DNA of 52,955 bases from assembly GCA_015039465.1 (NCBI GenBank), contig MU130617.1, positions 335,889 to 388,843 of the forward strand, read 5' to 3'. A program made the translations under genes and the position numbers. The notes under the pieces are model-generated. The model ran no database searches. It was given only the letters and a program-made list of their open reading frames with translations, and had not been told where the DNA came from. The DNA is from Phlegmacium glaucopus. Its lineage: Eukaryota; Basidiomycota; Agaricomycetes; Agaricales; Cortinariaceae. Within the stretch, counting starts at the first letter, position 1, and each line of letters starts with the position of its first letter. Shown here piece by piece: positions 33,332 to 43,680 of this stretch.

Positions 33332-35487
33332 ATGCCGGTTAACCCTCACGGTCTCCACGAGGCACCGTCGACTCCGAGTAGTTAATTTTGCTTCCTCGGC
33401 CTTGCCTTCCACCACCATTGCTCAGGCTGCACGTCGTTGAAATGGAGGCGAGTATAATTTTGGATTGTTAATTAGACCACTACTGAGGGGAGCATCTAGA
33501 CTAATCCGATAGAGGACAAAGTAGATGGATCACATTGGACGACGGTGCGGGATTTGTGGATGAAGAAAGACAAAGAGCAGTGTGAAAGCTGGAGGGATGA
33601 AGTACAGAATATTCTAATCTTCGTGGGTAGCCTCGTTCGTTATTGACAGAAACTGACAAACTGATTTCTGAAAAGTCTGGTTTATTCTCGGCCGTCGTGA
33701 CTGCTTTTGTGATTGAATCACAGAAAGCCCTACAACCAGATTTCGCCGAAGAAAGCGTCCAGCTCCTGAGAAAGATTGCTGGCGTCGGGGACCAAATATC
33801 TGGTAAATCGAGAGTCGACCAGGGCGCGTTGACCATCAGCATCAACGTATTCTGGTTCCTTAGTCTAGTCCTCAGTCTCACTGCGGCGCTCATAGGTATT
33901 ATTGCCCTCCAATGGATACGAACACACTTGCAATCCCTGAGCTACGGATCCGAGTCACTAGGCATAAGCCACATGCACTCGCTCGGTCTCGAAAAATCAC
34001 ATATCCCTCAAATATTTGCTTCCCTTCCCATAATTCTCATTTTCGCCCTTGCCCTCTTCCTCGTCGGACTTGTTGCCTTCCTTTTTCAACTCACCTGGCA
34101 TGTTGCAACTCCCGTTGCCATTGTCATTGCGTTTACATTCCTATTCGTCCTTATCACCACTTTTCTTCCCGGGCTGCAGTCACCGCCTGCAGTGCTGCAG
34201 CACACGACGGAACCAAATTCCTTCCCGTCACCATACCGGTCCCCACAATCACTCCTCTCCCTTCAAGTCATCGCCTTCTTGAAGAAGCAATTTTGGCAGA
34301 CCATTCATCGCCCAATGGCAATCATCCGCGATCCAGAGTTGAACCTTGCTGCCCATGAGGAAGAACGAGATAACCTGGACTTGGGGAGAGACTGGACATT
34401 AAGGAGCCAAATCTGGTTTCGACGGCGCCAAAATGTTTCCTACAACAATTTGCCAAGTCATTTGGAGGTGAAATGGGATAGCATCGACGATGACGAGATG
34501 AAACCATTTCCGTACGATGTCGTCCAGGCCCTTATTTCGGTGAAGAAACGGAGGATTGCGGAAACCGAGAAGGAAAGAACGGCATTGGCCCGTTGTCTTG
34601 CGCAAGTCCTTCCTATCCATTTGTCGGAACTCTTCCAGCCTGAGACAAGAAACCGTGACCTTGCGGAACGCCTTGACCTTGCAGATCTTATTCCTTTCCT
34701 TTCTCCGTCCAATTATTTTCCATCTTCGCTGATCATGCATGACGATTCAGCTACCCGGGCAGATCTCAATGCGGTAGCTCTTTTACAAGTCGCCACATGC
34801 AATGGTCGCCCTAAAATAAATTCCGCCCTCGTGAAGGCGTGTGTCCTCAGTACCCATTGGCTCTTCGAAAAACCTCGTACCTTTTATTCACCCCAGGACA
34901 GCCAACCCCTCAATCTCATCTCTGATAAATGTAAGCCTGCCTCGCGTTTCTCTAGCAATGCAATTTTTCATCTAAATTAAATGTAATTAGTTGATAAATT
35001 TGTTACTGAGGATCTTGAAGTGCTCATTGCGACGCTCATCGGGTTCTTTAACTTTGCGCCCAAATTTCAACCCGACATCGAGACTACCAAGATCGCTAAT
35101 GATACAACAACGCATACATCATCATACACTTATTTTTTCTTGGTTACATCTGCCACAATCCTTGCGCATCAATCTTTTTCAAGTTCTTCCCGCTTGAACG
35201 AAATGCAAAATAGACACGCATACATGCTGGACCGCATCACCATCCACCTACGCGAAAAGAAAGAAAGCAACGACTACCTCTTCTACACGGCATACATTTA
35301 TGGCAGCAAGATTTCCGCTGCTAAGGCCTCGTTGACAAATTGGGATGACTTTGCCAGCGCTTTAAATTCCTATCGAGAGTATTTGAAAGCGAGAAATCCT
35401 GAATATCAGAACTCGCCGTTATACAAAGTACTTAGGGTAAATGACATTGCATGGAATAATATTTCTTCTCGTCTATCAAGCGGATGA
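33332..35487 (+). CDS. DUF6535 membrane protein, complete copy, 5 exons
   Basis: Exons 33332-33380, 33426-33451, 33500-33622, 33676-34930 and 34991-35487 splice in phase to 649 residues; an in-frame ATG at 33320 would add four. The DUF6535 domain begins around residue 35 (WRDEVQNILIFSGLFSAVVT) and includes hydrophobic segments near residues 63-80, 125-147, 182-205 and 211-232, consistent with a multi-pass membrane anchor. A long hydrophilic part (about 240-649) follows with no other recognised domain. Proteins of this kind are numerous in Agaricomycetes and their role is unknown. The first 3 kb of flank plus most of the gene are duplicated in the left arm. The 3' part beyond 34632 has no partner in this window. 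Confidence 0.82.
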
Positions 35488-35973
35488 AACGGGATGATGC
35501 ATGTCATGTTTCTTGTACGAGTATTTGCAGAGCAAATTAGATTACCCTCTCGAAAAATTCAACATGCACATATTTCTACTTGCATTGTACGTAGGCTATT
35601 GTTTTAGGTACCTCCTTAGTCCACAATTTTGATTGTTGTCGAAAGAAATGAGGACTTGTGAGCGAATACTTTGTAGTGGAGGAATACTAATTAGTATTTC
35701 GCATTTTGTTTATCCGAGTCAGCGTTTGATTCAAAATAATACATTCTAGAAAATAAAATAAAATTTACGTTGACCACCAATCAGATCCCAAAACAATTAG
35801 TATGTTTACTTAGATCAGATTTGTATTATTCTAGCATATTGCAAGGCATCATAATTTCGGTTAGTAGCAAAATGGAAGCCACATTTGCATGTTTGTTTTG
35901 GTCTATGGCTGTGCTTGGGCGGCGTGAGTTCTAATTCCGTGTTGCGAACTGTTTGTCTCCCACCTTCATCGAT
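35488..35973. other. Intergenic region, nothing recognised
   Basis: AT-rich 3' flank of the DUF6535 gene and 5' flank of the second GTPase; no element was identified. Confidence 0.4.
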
Positions 35974-37157
35974 ATGGCTGAACGCACCCAGACTGCCAAA
36001 GAGTCCCAAGGAATTCGCGAACGACTGAAGAAAATGTTCAAAATTAAATCTCAGAGCGAGCCTCAAAGCCGCTCGAACCCCATGCCTCCAGTCGATCCCG
36101 CGTCAAGTGTGACCATAACCCCAGAAGAAGCTGAGAAACTCCGAGACAAGTATTCCCACTTTCGCATCCTCGTTATCGGCAGGGCAAACGCAGGGAAAAC
36201 GACGCTGCTCAAGCGGGTCTGCAATACAAAGGATGATCCGGTATACGAAGATGTAAGATATCAGCTTCACTTGATGCCTCGCTCACTCTTATTGTCCCTT
36301 CACTGGTAGATTAACCCGACCGAAAAGGTGCCAGCTCAGTGATGTCCATGTATTTTTTAAGGTGATAACATTGATTCTATTCTTGTAGCGAGGGGAGCAT
36401 GATGTTCGTCGTGCATTCACCTTCAGGAGTAACCCACGATTCATATTCCACGATTCGCGTGGATTTGAGGCAGGGAGTAAGGAGGAACTCGAGGATGTTC
36501 TGTCTTTCATACATGAGAAGGCGAAATCGAACGAAGTTATGGATCAGATCCATGTGATCTGGTGTGTTTTATCATCTTCCTTGACACTACTTGAATAACC
36601 CCTTTTAGGTTTTGCTTCGATCCGGATGTTGCTCGCCCGTTATTAGAATTGGAGTTCAAGTTCTTTGATAAACAACGGCCAGGAAATGGTAATGTCATTT
36701 AGCAGGTCCAAATTTGTTGCAGCTCACCAGATACAGTTCCAGTTGTAGCGATCTTCACAAAATTTGATATTGTGAAGACAAAGGTCTGTGACATATGGAA
36801 GGATGATGAGGAGAACCTTGAGGTTGCTCTTGCAACCTTGAAGAAGGACTTTGAGGAACCACTGAGGGGTTACAAGTATCCACCTCGCGCGTATGTGCGC
36901 TTTGAATGTATGTCTTTTCTCACTCTGAGGCCATTGACTTATGCCATGTCCAGCTATTCAGGAGGAAGACAGAGGTAATCATCAGGAACAAGTGGGGGAA
37001 CTGATCAACCAGACAACTGCATCAATTGACGACTTGGCACTGAAAATGCTGTTTGTCACTGTCCAACAGAATAACCTTGAGCTTTGCATTGAATATGCAG
37101 TAAACAAGTATGTTGTTCTCTTATCCACTGTTGCTTCAACTTAGTATCTCCACTTAA
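35974..37157 (+). CDS. P-loop GTPase (G-domain) protein, 7 exons, canonical motifs
   Basis: Exons 35974-36252, 36310-36327, 36389-36561, 36609-36688, 36737-36907, 36954-37107 and probably 37145-37157 give about 295 residues. Motifs are complete: G1 GRANAGKTT near residue 73, G3 HDSRGFEAG, and G4 as VPVVAIFTKFD. A conserved helix ALKMLFVTVQQNNLELCIEY closes the G domain. Unlike the gene at 3046-5180 there is no long C-terminal region; the last exon is tiny and less certain, and a 70-bp minisatellite starts 420 bases downstream. The family is widespread in mushroom genomes, with unknown cellular role. Confidence 0.83.
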
Positions 37158-37580
37158 GGTATGTCTTCAAGAATACTGATATGGTAGGACATCTTTGCTT
37201 AATTGCAAATATGTGAATATACTGAAATGAATAAAGTTGAAGTTGATTGCCTCTATGGCATCGTGGTTTGGACATTGTTATGATGGGGTAAGTGATCATA
37301 TTGAACTCTGCTTTTGTAGCCAAGACTGAAGTAATGTAGAATAGGGTAATTGTAAAATGACACCTGAGCTACTAAACATATTAATAATGCATGCATATTG
37401 CAGGATGTAAGTATTATAACTTCTTATTAGCAAGCAATGTCACTTAATATGCATCTGTAGTATGTGGGTGAGATGTTGAATCATTTTGGGCATGTACTAA
37501 TGACTGGGCAATCTGAAAGGGAGAGAAAGTGAGAATTTTGAAGTGAAATATTGTAAATGATTTGCTGAATCCACATCCAG
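37158..37580. other. AT-rich 3' flank before the minisatellite
   Basis: No gene was recognised; it may hold further untranslated exon sequence of the GTPase. Confidence 0.4.
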
Positions 37581-39515
37581 GATGTGAGTTGCTGTGGGTG
37601 TTCTGACCTCAATTTCAATTGCTGACATGCTGCTATGAAATTCCATCCAGCTTGTGAGTTGCTGTGGATGTACTGACCTCAATTTCAATTGCTGACATGC
37701 TGCTGTGAAATTCCATCCAGGGAGTGAGTTGCTGTGGATGTTCTGACCTCAATTTCAATTGCTGACATGCTGCTGTGAAATTCCATCCAGGCTGTGAGTT
37801 GCTGTGGATGTTCTGACCTCAATTTCAATTGCTGACATGCTGCTGTGAAATTCCATCCAGGCTGTGAGTTGCTGTGGATGTTCTGACCTCAATTTCAATT
37901 GCTGACATGCTGCTGTGAAATTCCATCCAGGCTGTGAGTTGCTGTGGATGTTCTGACCTCAATTTCAATTGCTGACATGCTGCTGTGAAATTCCATCCAG
38001 GCTGTGAGTTGCTGTGGATGTTCTGACCTCAATTTCAATTGCTGACATGCTGCTGTGAAATTCCATCCAGGATGTGAGTTGCTGTGGATGTTCTGACCTC
38101 AATTTCAATTGCTGACATGCTGCTGTGAAATTCCATCCAGGCTGTGAGTTGCTGTGGATGTTCTGACCTCAATTTCAATTGCTGACATGCTGCTGTGAAA
38201 TTCCATCCAGGATGTGAGTTGCTGTGGATGTTCTGACCTCAATTTCAATTGCTGACATGCTGCTGTGAAATTCCATCCAGGATGTGAGTTGCTGTGGATG
38301 TTCTGACCTCAATTTCAATTGCTGACATGCTGCTGTGAAATTCCATCCAGGATGTGAGTTGCTGTGGATGTTCTGACCTCAATTTCAATTGCTGACATGC
38401 TGCTGTGAAATTCCATCCAGGATGTGAGTTGCTGTGGATGTTCTGACCTCAATTTCAATTGCTGACATGCTGCTGTGAAATTCCATCCAGGATGTGAGTT
38501 GCTGTGGATGTTCTGACCTCAATTTCAATTGCTGACATGCTGCTGTGAAATTCCATCCAGGCTGTGAGTTGCTGTGGATGTTCTGACCTCAATTTCAATT
38601 GCTGACATGCTGCTGTGAAATTCCATCCAGTATGTGAGTTGCTGTGGATGTTCTGACCTCAATTTCAATTGCTGACATGCTGCTGTGAAATTCCATCCAG
38701 GCTGTGAGTTGCTGTGGATGTTCTGACCTCAATTTCAATTGCTGACATGCTGCTGTGAAATTCCATCCAGTATGTGAGTTGCTGTGGATGTTCTGACCTC
38801 AATTTCAATTGCTGACATGCTGCTGTGAAATTCCATCCAGGCTGTGAGTTGCTGTGGATGTTCTGACCTCAATTTCAATTGCTGACATGCTGCTGTGAAA
38901 TTCCATCCAGGATGTGAGTTGCTGTGGATGTTCTGACCTCAATTTCAATTGCTGACATGCTGCTGTGAAATTCCATCCAGGCTGTGAGTTGCTGTGGATG
39001 TTCTGACCTCAATTTCAATTGCTGACATGCTGCTGTGAAATTCCATCCAGGATGTGAGTTGCTGTGGATGTTCTGACCTCAATTTCAATTGCTGACATGC
39101 TGCTGTGAAATTCCATCCAGGATGTGAGTTGCTGTGGATGTTCTGACCTCAATTTCAATTGCTGACATGCTGCTGTGAAATTCCATCCAGGCTGTGAGTT
39201 GCTGTGGATGTTCTGACCTCAATTTCAATTGCTGACATGCTGCTGTGAATATTCCATCCAGTCTGTGATTTGCTGTGGATGTTCTGACCTCAATTTCAAT
39301 TGCTGACATGCTGCTGTGAAATTTCATCCAGCATGTGAGTTGCTGTGGATGTACTGACCTCAATTTCAATTGCTGACATGCTGCTGTGAAATTCCATCAA
39401 GCATGTGAGTTGCTGTGGATGTTCTGACCTCAATTTCAATTGCTGACATGCTGCTGTGAAATTTCATCCAGCATGTGAGTTGCCGTGGATGTACTGACCC
39501 TCAATTTCAATTGCT
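37581..39515. repeat. 70-bp minisatellite, about 28 units
   Basis: Units start at 37581 and every 70 bases to 39191, then continue with one 71-nt unit and three diverged units to 39515. Each has the core gtgagttgctgtggatgttc, then cctcaatttcaattgctgac and gaaattccatccag. Internal units differ almost only at the first two bases (ga, gc or ta), while the outer units are more diverged, as expected for arrays homogenised in the middle. Because 70 is not a multiple of three, the open frames across it (MKLRSVHPQQLT...) are not coding. Confidence 0.97.
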
Positions 39516-40605
39516 AACATTTTAATCTGAATAGGTTGTAACCCACTTTATTCTTTTACCCTTTTATCCACCTACTGAAAACAAACTTCATTGGAAAGGC
39601 AAGAAGTCTCTTGCCATATGTAGATGTTTACTTTCAGGTATATAATTTTATTCTCATTTTTTTCTTTGGTTCACTCAAATTTCATACAGAAACTCACATT
39701 GCATGCTTTTGCAGGTTTGGCTTATACCTTGCTTTACATTTTATTTTTATTTATTACTATTAATGAATAGCAATCCTCATCTGTCTGGAGAATTCCTTCT
39801 GGCATGTACAGAGAGGATATTTAGCCCAACAAGGTTTACAGAAGGATTGTGATAACTAATATTCAACTAATGAATATAAATGATACATTTCACATCATGA
39901 TGAGAAGCATAATTGTTCTATCTATCAGCTTACCTATCCACTGGAGTGAACTTGACCCTTCCAACACTTACATGTAGACAACTTGTGTTAAGTTTAAAAC
40001 AACAAGGGAAGTCACGTCAGAGTTACTCCGGAATAGAACCAGAACAGTAACCTGGAAAGGATGTTGGCCTCAGCGTGTGTGCTGTGCCGCCCAGCTCCTA
40101 AGGTGTCCTGATTTCGGAACGGAAGAAGAAAGTAACAAGTCGGAAGACCTCAGTGACTTAGAGGAAAAACAAGAGGAGGAAACTAAGTTGATATTCGAAC
40201 TGAGGGAAAACATACAAGTTCGAGTACTTTAAATATAAAAGGAAGTGCAACCGAAATATAGAATATAAATATAAATGATGCGTTCTGCTCCCGGAAAAGG
40301 TCCTGCATTCTTGGGTGAATAATCCATGGCTGGTGTGCTGACTGATAGTGGGAAAGTGATGACAAAGGTGTGGTAAGGGGTTTGGGATATTGTCGGAAGA
40401 GTCGGAATGATATGGAGAAGTCTCGGAGTTGGATGTAGGAGGAGTAGAGTTGGAAGCAAGGGAAAGTACTGGAACGGAGTACGGACTACCGGAAACGACT
40501 CCAACGGAGTCGGACCGGAGTAACATGTGACGGAATGTAACAGTACCTCCCTGTCAAGGCCGAGACCCTCGAGGCCACGTGATGGTCTGTGCGAGGTTGG
40601 CGTGG
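39516..40605. other. Unique flank of the minisatellite, reference for the reversed copy
   Basis: No gene was recognised. The stretch up to about 40550 has a string-reversed homologue at about 43945-45432, which makes it the in-window standard for judging that anomaly. Diagnostic strings include tcacatcatgatgagaagca (near 39891), gttggcctcagcgtgtgtgc (near 40063) and gaatataaatataaatg (near 40261). Confidence 0.6.
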
Positions 40606-40612
40606 TATAAAG
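40606..40612 (+). promoter_or_regulatory. TATA box of the repetitive-element gene
   Basis: The sequence tataaag lies 71 bases upstream of the ATG at 40683. Confidence 0.45.
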
Positions 40613-40682
40613 ACCGTTGGAGACTGGTGGAGATTCTTCACTTCGGATAACTTCCTTAACCCCCATCCTCTAATCAACTACC

Positions 40683-41655
40683 ATGAACAACAACAACAAC
40701 AACACCGGCTCTTCCCAACAGGCTAAGTTGGAAGAGGCCTGCGCTCGAATTCAGAGCAAACGGGAGGCGGAGAAGCGAGCGCAGGAAGCGGAAGAGCGAG
40801 CGCAGGAGGCGGAGGAGATGGAGTTGCTGGAGTTGGAGGCAGCGGCAGCGGGAAGAGGAGCAACGGAGAGCGGAGCAAGAACGGGCGAGGGTAGAAGCAG
40901 AGAGGAAAAGCAGAGAGGAGCAGCAGCGGATTAGGAAGGCGGAGGAGCAGAGGAGGAGAGAAGCGGAGGTGATAGACCTCGATGATGATGAAGTAGAGGA
41001 AGAAGTGGAAGAGATGGGGATGGAGCCGGGGCCCAGTGTCCCAAAAAAGAGAAAAATAAACGAGAAAGTAAGTGAATTCCGATAGGACGGAAAAAAAACA
41101 AACTAATGAAATTATAGGAACAAGTGACTCCGACCATGGAGCAAAACCGGCCGGCCTGCACCCTTTGCGTGGGCGCAGGCACCATGTGCCACGGAAAGAC
41201 GCGGGGGCCGGGGTGTTACCGGTGCTACCAGCTCAAGAAGGGCTGTAGCTTAGTCGGAGGGAAGAAGAGAATGGTGGCAGTGGAGATGCCAGCGGAGAGG
41301 GTCGGGGGAAAAGGAAAAGGAAAAGGAAAGGCAAAGGAGGTAACGGAAGAGGACGGACAGAATGGAGAGGCTGGCGGAGGGGTTGGAGATGGTAGGGGAG
41401 ATTTTGAGGAAGTTGGCGGAGACTCAGGAGGGCATCCTGATGGCGATGGAGGTGCGGATGCGGAGGGAGGAGGAGAAGGACAAAAAGGAGAAACAAGAGC
41501 GAGAGAGGGAGCGGAAGAAAAAGGAGCGGAGGATGGAAGAAAAGGGGGTGGAGACGGAGATGCAGGAGGAGACGGAGGACGAGGAGTCGGATGACGGGGA
41601 AGACGAGGTGGAAGAAGGATTGGAAGCGGTATCGCGCACCAATACTGATTGGTAG
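40683..41655 (+). pseudogene. Coiled-coil/Cys6-cluster protein of a repetitive element, frameshifted
   Basis: The reading starts MNNNNNNTGSSQQAKLEEA, continues as a Glu/Arg-rich coiled coil, shifts frame near 40845, reaches PSVPKKRKINEK, crosses an intron (about 41068-41117), then shows six cysteines as C-x2-C-x6-C-x8-C-x2-C-x6-C (ACTLC to KKGCSLVGGKK). That spacing equals a fungal Zn2Cys6 cluster. A second frameshift near 41355 leads into another coiled coil (ERLAEGLEMVGEILRKLAET) and an acidic tail ending at 41655. Proteins of this layout recur in mushroom genomes near retroelements. Two frameshifts argue for decay, although sequence error cannot be excluded. The Glu/Arg content means both strands have open frames. 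Confidence 0.6.
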
Positions 41656-42467
41656 CGTGAGAAGAAAGCTTAAAAGTCGCCATCATGAAAATAAGCGGAC
41701 TTCAAATTCACTTACCTATTTTGGAAGCAACCCTGAATCGTGTTCCTGGTCAACAAAATCATTCGTTCAACGATAACATCCCCATCGCTCATCATACTCT
41801 CAATGTCTCAAACTATGCTCTCCATTGTTTTCACTATCGACATGCTCCTAAGCATATACCATCCGTTTGTTCCTTGGCTAGTGATCCAGCAAAGCGATCA
41901 ATCTACTATTCGCATCGGTCATCGGCTCGCGTTTGATCGTATCCTTGGTCCATCATTTCAAGAACGGCCCCTTTATGGACGCATCAACTACATCTCCCAT
42001 TATGTACAAGGCTTTGTCATTGTTGTTGTGGCTATGGACCCACAAGTCTTCCCCTCAGCCATCTATCTTGCCATCCCTCGCTCCTGGATCTCACTCAGTC
42101 CCCTATCCTCACTCATCTACCTCTTATCTTATCATTCACTGCCAAAACCATCATTCAAGCGGTACCTGAAGCATTCCCACCCTCTTTATGACAATTTAGG
42201 AAGTCCAGGAGGATCACAACTAAGCAGGAATTGCAGATGAATCAGCAGCAGAGGATTATTCTCGCAGTGTGTCAAGTGTTATCAAGGCTGCGCGACATGG
42301 GATCATGGGCAAGTAGTGTTTTCTCGGGAACAAGGCTGCGCATTTCAAGTGTTGACTCAGGACCTTTCACATTTTTGACATGACCACACGCCTATGGAGT
42401 TGATATATTTTTGCTATTGGACTATGTACACTGCCTTCTTTTCTTTTCTCTCGCACTTTGACACTTT
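41656..42467. other. Unassigned accessory DNA
   Basis: A frame of about 166 codons from 41740 is open on the plus strand (with FDRILGPSFQERPLYGRINY), but I recognise no family and the ATG context is weak. The end of the stretch reads ctctcgcacttt, close to the sequence found again just after the reversed segment at 46963. Confidence 0.35.
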
Positions 42468-42492
42468 AAAAAAAAAAAAAAAAAAAAAAAAA
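42468..42492. repeat. Run of 25 A at the edge of the reversed segment
   Basis: An uninterrupted A tract lies exactly at the left limit of the string-reversed DNA. It may be a retroposon tail, a homopolymer or an assembly join. Confidence 0.8.
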
Positions 42493-43601
42493 CGTCTTTT
42501 TCGCTTCGGACGTCCTACTAAAACTTCCTCACGTTCTCATCGAATCATACTACAAGGTTTCCACCCTAGTTTTCACACCATTAAACAGGTAAGAGGGGTC
42601 AAGGAAAAGGAAGGGGAATGAACGATGACGATTATTATATCATTGATCGTTTATCGATTCACGCCTTTCCACTTTGTCTTTACATTTTACGCCCAATTTC
42701 ACCTCAGTGTACCTAGGCCATTAAACCATTACTTTGTATCCTCTATTCTCGGTTTATTTTCCTCTGTTCTATTTTTATTTCCACTACTCATTATGTCAGT
42801 GGACTCACTGGAAACAACCTCAACACAAATTTCTAACGCTCTTGTCGACCATTGACGCTTACTATTACGCTTACAACCACTACTGACGTTCATAGACGCT
42901 ACTAGACGTTCATAAGACGCTAATACACGTTACATACTACGTTACTAGACGTTACTGGACGTTACTAGACGTTCATAGGTGTTACTATACACTCGTAGAC
43001 GTTCATATGACACTTCCAACACTTTGGCACTTTTACCACACAAATGTAGGGATCTGTAGAGGACCCAGGATAGTTACACATGTTGTGTTGTTTGTTGTAC
43101 TTGCTGTGCTATTGTTGTGCTACTTGCTACGTATACTGTTCCGTTTGTAACCGGTGATAAGAGGTGGGGGGAAAATCTGATGCTGTTACTGTTACGTTAG
43201 AATAATTATGTAATGTCGACGTTGTGGGAGGGTGACCCCCAAATTTAAGGAATCTGGAGAGTCATCTCCATAAAATAAAATAAAATTATCCGATAATCAT
43301 AATTACGTTGTAACTTATTTATTATATATATAATGGTGTTTTTTTTAGGATTATTTTTATTCATTTTATAATTGAACGATTCCTCTGGTTCTGTCTGTTC
43401 TGTCACCTTATCAACTGATCTAGTCTAGTCTAGTCTAGTCTAGTCTTGACCAGTCTTGACCAGTCTTGACCAGTCTTGACCAGTCTTGACCAGTCTTGAC
43501 CAGTCTTAGACTAGTCTTGACCAGTCTTAGACCAGTCTTAGACTGGTCTAGACTGGTCTAGACCACCCCCTGTCTTTTCATGACTTTAAACCTCCTCAGT
43601 A

Positions 43602-43680
43602 AGTGAACTCTTATCTGAGTTTAGGTGGGTTGGTACGTAACTCAACGAGTGTACGAACTCATAACTTACGTACAAACAGT
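43602..43680. pseudogene. KDZ-transposase-like coding fragment visible only in backwards reading
   Basis: Taking bases from about 43680 down to 43602 without complementing gives a frame reading YDKHAFNTQACEQLNAWLGG, then FESILK, a stop, and MTPPNF. This resembles the C-terminal E/Q-LNAWLGGF-SILKRM-P-NF signature of KDZ-type transposases of mushrooms; the TGA sits where relatives have Arg. None of the six normal frames gives a related sequence. The KDZ assignment is from memory of the family. Confidence 0.6.

Larger units (their letters stand above)
30943..34632. repeat. Right arm of the large inverted duplication
   Basis: Partner of 1-4386. It starts inside GTPase exon 5 and continues at least to 34632, which pairs with base 1 of the window, so the duplication may extend further. 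It carries small indels and lacks the 680-nt segment of the left arm. Confidence 0.95.

Noticed and set aside
39085..39369. Minus-strand open frame across the minisatellite with repeated MKLRSVHPQQLT-type text
   Set aside because: The 70-nt period is not a multiple of three; the frame arises from repeat composition.
37581..39515. CRISPR-like look of the regular 70-bp array
   Set aside because: There are no variable spacers; whole units are tandem copies and the host is a fungus. It is a minisatellite.
41124..41594. Long Gly/Asp-rich frame after the Cys cluster
   Set aside because: The neighbouring frame gives a normal coiled coil (ERLAEGLEMVGEILRKLAET); the Gly-rich reading follows a frameshift.
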